Assembly: GCA_015655165.1 (NCBI GenBank)
Contig: JAATFN010000235.1
Span: 1-13,909, forward strand
Direction of reading: 5' to 3'
Source: Betaproteobacteria bacterium
Lineage (GTDB): Bacteria; Pseudomonadota; Gammaproteobacteria; Burkholderiales; Burkholderiaceae_D
DNA length: 13,909 nucleotides
The position numbers and the translations under genes are program-made. Shown here one piece after another: positions 7,055 to 13,888 of the stretch (within the stretch, counting starts at the first letter, position 1; each line of letters opens with the position of its first letter). The notes under the pieces were generated by a model that had not been told where the DNA came from, searched no databases, and worked only from the letters and a program-made list of their open reading frames with translations.

Positions 7055-7882
7055 ATGAGTGATGATGTCGATTTAGACGCTCTGTTTGACCAAATCTCTG
7101 CCAAAAGTCAACCTGCATCCGCTAACGGTGATGTAGCGGCTTCTGCCGATCAATCTACAGCTGCTGATGACACACCACCTATCGGGGCAGACATGATTCT
7201 TCCCGACGAAGCAGACAACACCAACTCGCCATTAGTCGCCACCACACTCAACCCTGATAGTCTGCAAGACTTTGAAGAACAAAGCGACAAACCCATGTAC
7301 GCTCGTTTGGGCGGGATCGTACGTCTATTGCATGACTCCATGCGCGAACTGGGTTATGACCGCTCTTTGACTGATGTCGCATCCCAGATCGGCGATGCAC
7401 AGGGTCGTCTTGAACACGTTGCGACCTTAACCGAACAAGCTGCCAACAAAGTCTTGAATGCCATTGATCAAAGCATGCCCGAACAAGAACAGCTTGCAAC
7501 AACGGCACAACAAATTGATCGCCGCTGGGAACAGCTCTTTGCAGGACAATTGAGTCTCGATGAATTCAAAACCCTTGCCAATGACTCCAAAGGATTTGCC
7601 AATACCGTACTTGCAGCGACCGAAGTCCAAAAGGCACGGATGCTTGAAATTATGATGGCTCAGGACTTTCAGGATATCACCGGCCAGCTGATTAAAAAAA
7701 TTGTCGCGATTACCGCTGTAGCAGAACGTGAACTGGCACAGTTGCTGCGCGACAATGCACCAGCCGAAGTAAAAGCTGCCATGGCTGACAAGCCGGTTGA
7801 ACTGTTAAATGGCCCAAGTGCCCCGGGTGCGGCATTAGAGCAAAATGATGTCGATGACTTACTTGATAGCCTGGGGTTCTAA
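7055..7882 (+). CDS. cheZ: Chemotaxis CheY-P phosphatase CheZ
   Basis: A 275-residue cytoplasmic protein that dephosphorylates CheY-P and so ends the flagellar switching signal. The catalytic helix carries MMAQDFQDITGQ near 200-211; D207 and Q211 correspond to the E. coli catalytic pair D143 and Q147. The C-terminus NDVDDLLDSLGF is the classic CheY-docking helix. The helical hairpin core runs from about 80 to 240. The protein is longer than the enteric form (about 214) because of an acidic, disordered-looking N-terminal ~75 residues. These open with DDVDLDALFDQI, which resembles the C-terminal docking peptide and the FliM N-terminal motif. The ATG at 7055 follows GGAGAG at 7040-7045; an in-frame start at 6995 lies inside the inverted repeat and is rejected. 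The stop overlaps the cheA start by 1 nt. Confidence 0.9.
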   Translation: MSDDVDLDALFDQISAKSQPASANGDVAASADQSTAADDTPPIGADMILPDEADNTNSPLVATTLNPDSLQDFEEQSDKPMYARLGGIVRLLHDSMRELGYDRSLTDVASQIGDAQGRLEHVATLTEQAANKVLNAIDQSMPEQEQLATTAQQIDRRWEQLFAGQLSLDEFKTLANDSKGFANTVLAATEVQKARMLEIMMAQDFQDITGQLIKKIVAITAVAERELAQLLRDNAPAEVKAAMADKPVELLNGPSAPGAALEQNDVDDLLDSLGF

Positions 7883-9738
7883 TGGATGACGAAATGCTCA
7901 AGGATTTTGTCGTCGAGTCGTTAGAACTCGCGACTAACGTTGAAGAGCATCTGCTGTCTCTTGAACGCAATCCTGGTGATCTGGAAATTTTAAATGCAGT
8001 ATTCCGGGCATTCCATACCATTAAAGGTGGTGCAGGCTTCGTCAACCTGCCTGCCATGGTCTCTGCCTGCCACATGACCGAAAATTTGTTTGACGCGTTA
8101 AGAACCGGCAAGGCATCCGTGACACCTGTTGCCATCGAGGCAGCACTGCAAGCCAGTGGTTTTGTAGCCAGCCAGTTGACCGAATTATCCAATGGGGCCG
8201 CCCCCGAAAGCTTGTCTGCAATGCCAGCAGAGTTGGAAGAAATCCTAAAACAAGCTATTGAAGGTCGTAGTGCACCGGTTGTTGCCACACCTTCTGTGGC
8301 ACCAGCGTCAGTTCAGGCAAAAACAACGCCAGCCACGAGCAACAGTTCCCCCAACACTGATCATCAACTTGACTGGGAAGGCATGTATGAAGCCGTCACC
8401 GGTATTCACGTTGCCAAAGAAGCTGCTTCAGTGCAAACACCTGTCGCCATGCAAGCGACACCCCCGTCTTCCGGCGAAACTATCCAGTCTCATGCACCTG
8501 CTGTTGCCACACCAACACCAAAAACTGCTAGCCCGGCGACAAAGTCCACATCGACTGCCCCAGCCAAAGAGGAAAGCATCCGTATCGATGCAGTCAAACT
8601 GGATGCGTTACTGGAAGTCGCGGGTGAATCTGTGCAAGCAGCAAACCAGGCAGCCGTGTTACTGGAAAAACTGCAAGAATTCAAGTTAGAAGGTACAGCC
8701 GCATCGTTAATGTCGACACTCGCTGAAACATTAGGACGTGCATCACGCTACTCAACAGAATTGCAACGGGCAACATTATCGACGCGAATGCAACCGGTAG
8801 GCCGCTTATTCCAGAAATTTCCACGTCTGGTACGCGAGCTTGCCAAAGATCTGGGGAAAGATATCGACTTGCAGATTTCAGGTGCCGAAACAGAAGTCGA
8901 CCGGGTTGTCGTCGATAGTTTGTATGACCCGCTCGTGCATATGCTGCGTAATTCGCTCGACCACGGTATTGAAGCTGACCGTAGTGCTGCCGGCAAACCC
9001 AACAAGGCGGTCATCGGTCTGAAAGCCTGGCAAGAGGCCAGTAGTGTGATGATTGAAGTCATGGATGACGGTAAAGGTATGGATCCAGACTTCTTGCGCC
9101 AAAAAGCAGTCAGCAAAGGTCTGATTGGCGAACATGAAGCCCAAAGTATCGATGAAGCATTGCAACTCGTTTTTTTACCAGGCTTTTCGACCAAGGAAGT
9201 CGCCTCTAGCGTTTCTGGTCGCGGTGTTGGCATGGATGTGGTTAAAACCGCCGTTGAAAAACACCGCGGCACCATTCGTATCAGTTCGACCATGGGTGTC
9301 GGGACACGTTTTTTAATCCGCTTACCGATTGAACTGTCGATTATCCCGACAATGCTCGTACGCACATCGGATACTGCACTGGCCTTGCCAATGGCAGTAG
9401 TCGAACGTGTTGTCGAACTGCCTGAAACATTCAGCGAAGTGGGCGGTGCGCCAGTCATGCGCGATCAGGGTAGACCGCTACCGGTGTTGTCGTTAGCAAG
9501 TGTATTAGGCTATGAACCTGGTGCCGAACGTGTAGGCATTGTCATGGCAGTACCAAAGCCCTATATTCTCAGCGTAGAAGCAGTCGAAGGTACGGCAGAC
9601 CTGGTCATTAAACCTTTAACTGCCATTCATACCAACGGTGTAACAGGCACGGCACGTTCTGCCGAAGGTGAACTGGTATTAGTCGTTGGCCTGTCTTTCC
9701 TTCTGGAAGGCTGTAGAGCAACAGCTACTGCAGCCTGA
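7882..9738 (+). CDS. cheA: Chemotaxis histidine kinase CheA lacking a P2 domain
   Basis: A 618-residue kinase that autophosphorylates in response to receptor signals and passes the phosphate to CheY or CheB. P1 (about 1-125) holds the phosphoacceptor H45 in AFHTIKGGAGF. Residues ~126-230 are a Pro/Ala/Thr-rich linker broken by an ordered-looking island, DHQLDWEGMYEAVTGI, at 160-175. P3 dimerisation spans about 232-325 (ending 'MQPVGRLFQKFPRLVREL'). In P4, the N box HMLRNSLDHGIE is at 353-364, G1 DDGKGMD at 395-401, F box FLPGFST at 431-437, G2 GRGVGMDVV at 446-454 and GVGTRF at 472-477. P5 (about 483-618) is CheW-like. All catalytic boxes are intact. No P2 (CheY/CheB-binding) domain is evident, so it is shorter than enteric CheA. 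The ATG overlaps the cheZ stop (TAATG). A terminator follows. Confidence 0.9.
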   Translation: MDDEMLKDFVVESLELATNVEEHLLSLERNPGDLEILNAVFRAFHTIKGGAGFVNLPAMVSACHMTENLFDALRTGKASVTPVAIEAALQASGFVASQLTELSNGAAPESLSAMPAELEEILKQAIEGRSAPVVATPSVAPASVQAKTTPATSNSSPNTDHQLDWEGMYEAVTGIHVAKEAASVQTPVAMQATPPSSGETIQSHAPAVATPTPKTASPATKSTSTAPAKEESIRIDAVKLDALLEVAGESVQAANQAAVLLEKLQEFKLEGTAASLMSTLAETLGRASRYSTELQRATLSTRMQPVGRLFQKFPRLVRELAKDLGKDIDLQISGAETEVDRVVVDSLYDPLVHMLRNSLDHGIEADRSAAGKPNKAVIGLKAWQEASSVMIEVMDDGKGMDPDFLRQKAVSKGLIGEHEAQSIDEALQLVFLPGFSTKEVASSVSGRGVGMDVVKTAVEKHRGTIRISSTMGVGTRFLIRLPIELSIIPTMLVRTSDTALALPMAVVERVVELPETFSEVGGAPVMRDQGRPLPVLSLASVLGYEPGAERVGIVMAVPKPYILSVEAVEGTADLVIKPLTAIHTNGVTGTARSAEGELVLVVGLSFLLEGCRATATAA

Positions 9739-9748
9739 TAAAAAGAAA

Positions 9749-9778
9749 CGGCAACAGTATTCACCGTTGCCGCTTTTT
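9749..9778. terminator. Intrinsic terminator between cheA and cysB, probably bidirectional
   Basis: CGGCAAC (9749-9755) pairs with GTTGCCG (9766-9772) around a 10-base loop, followed by a T5 run (9774-9778) on the + strand. On the minus strand the same stem is followed by TTTCTTTTT, so it can also stop transcription from convergent cysB. It lies 11 nt after the cheA stop. Confidence 0.85.
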
Positions 9779-9806
9779 CATCTACCTATTCATCGTTCAC
9801 CTGAAA

Positions 9807-10748
9807 TTACAACTCGTAGAGATCTTTCTCGCCTTCCATCACCTGGGCAATCAATTTCCGGTTTAACGTTGGCGCCAACAGTTCAATGAAGGTATACACG
9901 TAACTGCGCAGATAGGCACCCTGTTTTAATCCGACACGCGAAACATTTGTACCAAATAGGTGGCCCGCAGGAATCGCCCGCAAATTACGGTCTCGTTCCG
10001 GATCAAATGCCATACCGGCAATAATACCGACCCCCATATTCAACTCGACATAGGTTTTAATCACATCGGCATCAATTGCCTCTAGAACGACATCTGTTTT
10101 CAGATCACGTAAATGAAACGCATGATCGATCTTGCTGCGACCAGTAAAAGCGGCATCATAGGTAATTAAGGGGTGGCTTGCAATCTCCTCTAAGGAGAGA
10201 TTTTTAGAGCTTAATAGAGGATGATCCACGGGAACTACTACCACATGTTCCCATTGGTAGCATGGCAGTGAAATAATCCCGTCACCATCTGCCAACGACT
10301 CTGTGGCAACCGCGACATCGGCCTGATCGTTCCTGACCATTTCGGTAATCTGTTTGGGACTCCCCTGCAGCAAGGACAAGCGTACTTTCGGGTACTTTTG
10401 TGTAAATGCCTGAATCACTTTAGGCAACGCATAGCGTGCCTGTGTATGTGTTGTCGCAATCGTAAAACTACCACTATCGTGGGCGGCGAATTCTTTACCA
10501 ATACGTTTTAAGCCATCAACTTCCTGCATAATCAGTTCAACAGAGCGTAATACGGCACGTCCAGGCTCGGTCAAGCCACGAATCCGTTTACCATGTCTGG
10601 TAAAGATATCGATCCCCAGCTCTTCTTCCAGCTCGATAATCGCTTTCGAGACACCAGGTTGCGACGTATAAAGCGCTTTGGCTGCTTCCGTTAGATTATA
10701 GTTCTGTCGTACAGCTTCTCTTACAAAACGAAATTGATGCAAATTCAT
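9807..10748 (-). CDS. cysB: LysR-family sulfur assimilation regulator CysB
   Basis: A 313-residue LysR-type activator of sulfate assimilation genes that typically responds to N-acetylserine or O-acetylserine. The N-terminal winged helix-turn-helix covers about residues 4-62 (LTEAAKALYTSQPGVSKAI, then 'RHGKRIRGLTEPG', a CysB/Cbl signature). The effector domain has TTHTQARYALP at 99-109; T100, T102 and Q103 fall at the same positions as the ligand-binding residues of enteric CysB. Length is close to the enteric 324. Ribosome binding site AAGGG precedes the ATG. Divergence from cysI with LysR boxes between supports local control and autoregulation. Cbl, a close paralogue, cannot be excluded, but CysB fits the location better. 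Confidence 0.88.
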   Translation of the reverse strand: MNLHQFRFVREAVRQNYNLTEAAKALYTSQPGVSKAIIELEEELGIDIFTRHGKRIRGLTEPGRAVLRSVELIMQEVDGLKRIGKEFAAHDSGSFTIATTHTQARYALPKVIQAFTQKYPKVRLSLLQGSPKQITEMVRNDQADVAVATESLADGDGIISLPCYQWEHVVVVPVDHPLLSSKNLSLEEIASHPLITYDAAFTGRSKIDHAFHLRDLKTDVVLEAIDADVIKTYVELNMGVGIIAGMAFDPERDRNLRAIPAGHLFGTNVSRVGLKQGAYLRSYVYTFIELLAPTLNRKLIAQVMEGEKDLYEL

Positions 10749-10783
10749 TACTCGCCCTTCTAGTGCACGATAAATGTACTGCG

Positions 10784-10838
10784 ATATACAAATTCCACAT
10801 ATTAAGAAAATGAACGGCTATATACAAAATCTGCATAT
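10784..10838. promoter_or_regulatory. Tandem LysR boxes (probable CysB binding sites)
   Basis: Two copies of ATAT-N11-ATAT, the T-N11-A form of a LysR-type site, lie at 10784-10802 and 10820-10838. They are part of a ~30-bp direct repeat with a 36-bp period (about 22 of 30 positions identical by eye). The right box is centred near -66 of the predicted cysI start, the usual LysR recognition position. Both boxes overlap the predicted cysB promoter, which suits activation of cysI and autorepression of cysB. Assignment to CysB is inferred from position. Confidence 0.6.
10799..10827 (-). promoter_or_regulatory. Possible promoter of cysB
   Basis: On the minus strand TTGTAT (10827-10822) and TAATAT (10804-10799) are 17 bases apart, about 50 nt upstream of the cysB start. 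Each hexamer lies within one of the two LysR boxes, so CysB binding would block it. Confidence 0.42.
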
Positions 10839-10860
10839 AAGCAAATAGATACTTTGTCGT

Positions 10861-10888
10861 TTGATTACCCGCCCATATTTAGTACGAT
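10861..10888 (+). promoter_or_regulatory. Possible promoter of the cysI operon
   Basis: TTGATT (10861-10866) and TACGAT (10883-10888) are 16 bases apart, each 4 of 6 to consensus. The weak hexamers suit an activator-dependent promoter, and the nearest LysR box ends 22 bp upstream of the -35. Start near 10895 would give a leader of about 250 nt. Confidence 0.42.
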
Positions 10889-10911
10889 TTTAACCGTTAT
10901 TAACAATGTGG

Positions 10912-10928
10912 CATAACTATTTGTTATG
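10912..10928 (+). promoter_or_regulatory. Small hairpin near the 5' end of the cysI leader
   Basis: CATAAC (10912-10917) and GTTATG (10923-10928) pair around a 5-base AT loop. It is AT-rich and weak, and could also be a DNA operator. Between it and the larger leader hairpins (10929-11021) I see no gene beyond very short unsupported reading frames. Confidence 0.3.
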
Positions 10929-11021
10929 TAGATGGCGGTATTTATATGCCAGATCATCACTTTGTTCATAACAGCAGTCCCTTTTTATAACAGAATACCA
11001 AAGAATACGGCCGATTCATCT

Positions 11022-11114
11022 GCTGGTTTATGTGGCCTGCTTCCGATGCTGACGAGCATTGCAGAACAACAAACACCAGCAAATAGCGTCAAATCATCCC
11101 GTTTGTCGCTATTT
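11022..11114 (+). promoter_or_regulatory. Two-hairpin structured leader of the cysI operon
   Basis: Two adjoining inverted-repeat structures lie just before the cysI ribosome binding site. Hairpin A (11022-11080) is nested: outer GCTGGT/ACCAGC, a continuing imperfect stem, middle CTGC (11037-11040)/GCAG (11061-11064), inner ATGCT (11046-11050)/AGCAT (11055-11059) with a GACG loop. Hairpin B (11081-11114) starts on the next base: AAATAGCG pairs with CGCTATTT, then after a T-T mismatch CAAA pairs with TTTG, leaving an 8-base loop at 11094-11101. No U-run follows, so it is not an intrinsic terminator. The AGAGG ribosome binding site is at 11127-11131. I recognise no known riboswitch class. A role in controlling translation or mRNA stability is inference. 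Confidence 0.5.
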
Positions 11115-11141
11115 ATTAAGACGTTAAGAGGAAATACAAGA

Positions 11142-12836
11142 ATGTATCACTATGACCAATACGATCAACTGATCGTAAACGAACGGGTCGAACAATATCG
11201 AGACCAGGTGCGTCGTCGCCTAAGTGGCGAGCTGACCGAAGACGAATTCCGCATTCTGCGTCTTCAAAACGGCCTTTATATGCAACGTCATGCTTACATG
11301 CTGCGTGCTGCGATTCCTTATGGTCTACTCGCTGCAAACCAGTTACGTATGTTTGCACAGATCGCACGTCAGTACGATCGTGACTATGCGCATTTCACGA
11401 CACGTCAAAACATCCAGTTCAACTGGATCAAACTGGAAGACTCTCCAGACATACTGGCAAAACTTGCAACAGTAGAATTGCACGCGATTCAGACTTCAGG
11501 CAACTGTATACGTAATACAACATCCGACGAATTTGCCGGTATCGCCGCAGATGAAATCGTTGACCCGCGCCCTTATGCAGAACTCATTCGTGAATGGAGT
11601 ACATTTCACCCTGAATTTGCCTACTTGCCGCGTAAATTTAAAATCGCGATTAGCGGAGCCTTGGAAGACCGTGCTGCAACTGCTGTACATGATATTGGTT
11701 TACACGTCATTAAAAACGAAGATGGTGAAGTCGGCTTCAGAGTACTGGTTGGTGGGGGTATGGGGCGGACACCAATCTTAGGGAGTGTTATCCGCGAATT
11801 TTTGCCATGGCGTCATGCAATGACCTATCTGGAGTCGATTTTACGCGTGTATAACCTGCACGGTCGTCGCGACAACAAATATAAAGCGCGAATCAAGATT
11901 TTAGTCAAAGCGATCGGTATTGACACGTTTAGAGAGCAAGTCGAAGCAGAATGGTTAAACAGTAAAGATGGCCCTGCCACATTAACCGAAGATGAACTGC
12001 ATCGTATTGCCAAATACTTCACCAGCCCGGCGTACGAAAGCTTACCTGCGACAGACACAGCGTTTGAACGTTTGAAAAATGAAGACAAAGCATTTGCCAA
12101 CTGGCTAAAACGTAATGTCAAAGCACATAAGGTACCAGGCTATGCAGCAGTCCTACTGTCGTTAAAAAAGCCCGGCATTCCTCCTGGCGACATTACTGCC
12201 GAGCAGATGGATTTCGTTGCAGATCTTGCTGATACATACAGTTTCTCAGAGTTGCGTGTCACACACGAACAAAATCTCGTGTTGTCCGATGTCAAAATTA
12301 CCGATCTGTATACCGTCTGGCAAGCTGCTAAAGCACAGCAGTTGGCAACACCCAATATCGGTTTGCTGACCGACATCATATGCTGCCCGGGAGGCGACTT
12401 CTGCTCATTGGCCAATGCCAAATCCATTCCGATTGCCCAAGCGATCGCAGAACGCTTCGAAAATATCGATTTCCAACATGATATTGGCGATATCGAACTG
12501 AACATCTCTGGTTGCATCAATGCGTGTGGACACCACCACGTCGGTAATATCGGCATTCTGGGTGTCGATAAAGATGGGCAGGAATGGTATCAGGTCTCTA
12601 TTGGTGGCGCACAAGGTAATCACGCGAGCATCGGTAAAATTATTGGTCCTTCATTCTCGGCAAACCAGATGCCAACAGTCATTGACCGTCTGTTACAGGT
12701 CTATGTCGATAACCGTATTGAAGATGAACGCTTCATTGATACAGTGCGTCGAATCGAAGTCGCACCGTTTAAGCAATTTGTCTATGCAACACCGATTGTC
12801 GTTGAACAGACAGCAGGAGAAGCAATCAATGCCTAA
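11142..12836 (+). CDS. cysI: Assimilatory sulfite reductase, hemoprotein subunit (nitrite/sulfite reductase family)
   Basis: A 564-residue siroheme/[4Fe-4S] enzyme that reduces sulfite to sulfide by six electrons in the cytoplasm. It opens with MYHYDQYDQLIVNERV, the usual start of betaproteobacterial CysI. The cluster and siroheme ligands form C415-x5-C421 (CPGGDFC) and C458-x3-C462 (GCINACGHHH). The family two-fold repeat is visible, with ferredoxin-like halves around 'HFTTRQNIQFNW' (84-95) and 'ELRVTHEQNLVLSD' (370-383). The ATG at 11142 follows AGAGG at 11127-11131; the frame stays open back to 10932, but that part crosses the leader hairpins and lacks family character. No flavoprotein (cysJ) gene adjoins, so electrons probably come from ferredoxin or a remote reductase. 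A nitrite reductase role is unlikely beside DUF934 and cysH. The stop lies within an 8-nt overlap with the next gene. Confidence 0.9.
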   Translation: MYHYDQYDQLIVNERVEQYRDQVRRRLSGELTEDEFRILRLQNGLYMQRHAYMLRAAIPYGLLAANQLRMFAQIARQYDRDYAHFTTRQNIQFNWIKLEDSPDILAKLATVELHAIQTSGNCIRNTTSDEFAGIAADEIVDPRPYAELIREWSTFHPEFAYLPRKFKIAISGALEDRAATAVHDIGLHVIKNEDGEVGFRVLVGGGMGRTPILGSVIREFLPWRHAMTYLESILRVYNLHGRRDNKYKARIKILVKAIGIDTFREQVEAEWLNSKDGPATLTEDELHRIAKYFTSPAYESLPATDTAFERLKNEDKAFANWLKRNVKAHKVPGYAAVLLSLKKPGIPPGDITAEQMDFVADLADTYSFSELRVTHEQNLVLSDVKITDLYTVWQAAKAQQLATPNIGLLTDIICCPGGDFCSLANAKSIPIAQAIAERFENIDFQHDIGDIELNISGCINACGHHHVGNIGILGVDKDGQEWYQVSIGGAQGNHASIGKIIGPSFSANQMPTVIDRLLQVYVDNRIEDERFIDTVRRIEVAPFKQFVYATPIVVEQTAGEAINA

Positions 12837-13353
12837 TATTATCAAATACCGTGAAGTCGTCAGTGACGATTGGTTTGTACTACGTTTAAATGAAGGTGAT
12901 ACACCACAAACTGTCACTGTACCGGAAGGTAAAGTGATTATTCCTTTGGCTGTATGGCATGCACAGGAAGCGACATTGTCATCACGTAGCCCAAAAGCGA
13001 TCTGGTTGTCTCCAGATGAATTGGCAGAAGATATCAAAACAGATATCAACACCTTTGATGTGATTGCCATCGACTTTCCGCAATTCATGGATGGGCGCGG
13101 TTATTCGACTGCCTACAATTTACGTGCACGCTTGAAATTCACAGGCGAATTGCGTGCCATTGGCGATGTATTACGTGACCAGTTGTTTTACATGAAACGT
13201 GTTGGATTCGATGCCTTTGCAGTACGTGCTGATAAAGACATTCACGACGCATTAAAGGGATTGACAGATTTCTCCGAGAAATATCAAACTTCCTGGGACG
13301 AAAAAAATCCGTTATACCGCCGCACTCACCGTGATGTAGTCAATGCCGGATAA
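12829..13353 (+). CDS. DUF934 family protein of the sulfite reductase operon
   Basis: A 174-residue soluble protein with no signal peptide or membrane segment. It carries the DUF934 pattern in its C-terminal half: 'FPQFMDGRGYSTAYNLR', then 'FTGELRAIGDVLRDQLFYMKRVGFDAFAVR' (quoted in part, about residues 85-138). The family is found almost always next to cysI or cysH in proteobacteria and is often described only as an uncharacterised oxidoreductase-associated protein. Its biochemical role is not established here. The ATG at 12829 has AGGAGA 9 nt upstream and overlaps the cysI stop by 8 nt, so expression is coupled. A longer in-frame reading from 12520 lies wholly within cysI and is a shadow. 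A part in sulfite reduction, for example electron delivery or assembly, is inference from context. Confidence 0.85.
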   Translation: MPNIIKYREVVSDDWFVLRLNEGDTPQTVTVPEGKVIIPLAVWHAQEATLSSRSPKAIWLSPDELAEDIKTDINTFDVIAIDFPQFMDGRGYSTAYNLRARLKFTGELRAIGDVLRDQLFYMKRVGFDAFAVRADKDIHDALKGLTDFSEKYQTSWDEKNPLYRRTHRDVVNAG

Positions 13354-13888
13354 ACAGATCATGACGATGCAAGATCAAACACAGGCAACCCATATCGGGC
13401 AAACGTTGGCGATATTACATCATATTGTCGACAACTACTCGCCTGCCGTTTTTGCATCCAGCTTGGCGGCAGAAGATATGGTGTTAACAGATTTGATCTT
13501 GCGTCACAATTTATCCATCGGTATTTTTACATTAGAGACTGGTCGCCTCCATGCCGAGACACTCGGGATGTTAGACACAATCAAAACAGTCTATGACTAC
13601 ACTGTCATACCGTACTATCCGGATCAGGAAGCAGTTGCACGTTATGTCACTGAAAAAGGGCTAAACGCGTTTTACAATAGTACCGAGCTGCGTAAAGAGT
13701 GTTGCCATATTCGTAAAATCGAACCGTTAAACCGGGCATTAGTCGGCAATGCAGCATGGATTACCGGCCAACGTCGTGCACAATCGATGACCCGTACAAC
13801 ACTCGCAGTGCAAGAAGAAGATATCGCGCACGGCATGGCCAAATTCAATCCTTTGGCCGATTGGTCAGAAGAACAAGTCTGGCAATAG
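13343..13888 (+). CDS. cysH: Adenylylsulfate (APS/PAPS) reductase CysH, ended early by an in-frame TAG
   Basis: This is the first 181 residues of a thioredoxin-dependent reductase that makes sulfite from adenylylsulfate. The PP-loop-type nucleotide site shows SLAAEDMVLTDLI (40-52) and TLETGRLHAET (63-73). ELRKECCHIRK (115-125) contains the CC pair that, with a downstream CxxC, binds [4Fe-4S] in the APS-specific bacterial form. WITGQRRAQSMTR follows at 139-151. The frame stops at TAG 13886-13888 after DWSEEQVWQ, where relatives read 'VWxYIR' and continue about 60 more residues including the CxxC. The bases after the TAG still encode IRETEVP in frame. As read, the product would lack the second cluster half and the C-terminal catalytic cysteine. 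Starts at 13343, 13361 and 13367 are all possible; the first overlaps the upstream stop by 11 nt. Confidence 0.82.
   Translation: MPDKQIMTMQDQTQATHIGQTLAILHHIVDNYSPAVFASSLAAEDMVLTDLILRHNLSIGIFTLETGRLHAETLGMLDTIKTVYDYTVIPYYPDQEAVARYVTEKGLNAFYNSTELRKECCHIRKIEPLNRALVGNAAWITGQRRAQSMTRTTLAVQEEDIAHGMAKFNPLADWSEEQVWQ

Noticed and set aside
10946..11086. Short leader reading frames (14 codons from 10946, 18 codons from 11030) as a cysteine attenuator
   Set aside because: Neither has a good ribosome binding site, and together they hold a single cysteine codon, so they do not look like an attenuator peptide.
10932..11141. In-frame upstream extension of cysI adding 70 residues
   Set aside because: It has no family similarity, crosses both leader hairpins and lacks a ribosome binding site. 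The MYHYDQYD start matches the family and has AGAGG upstream.
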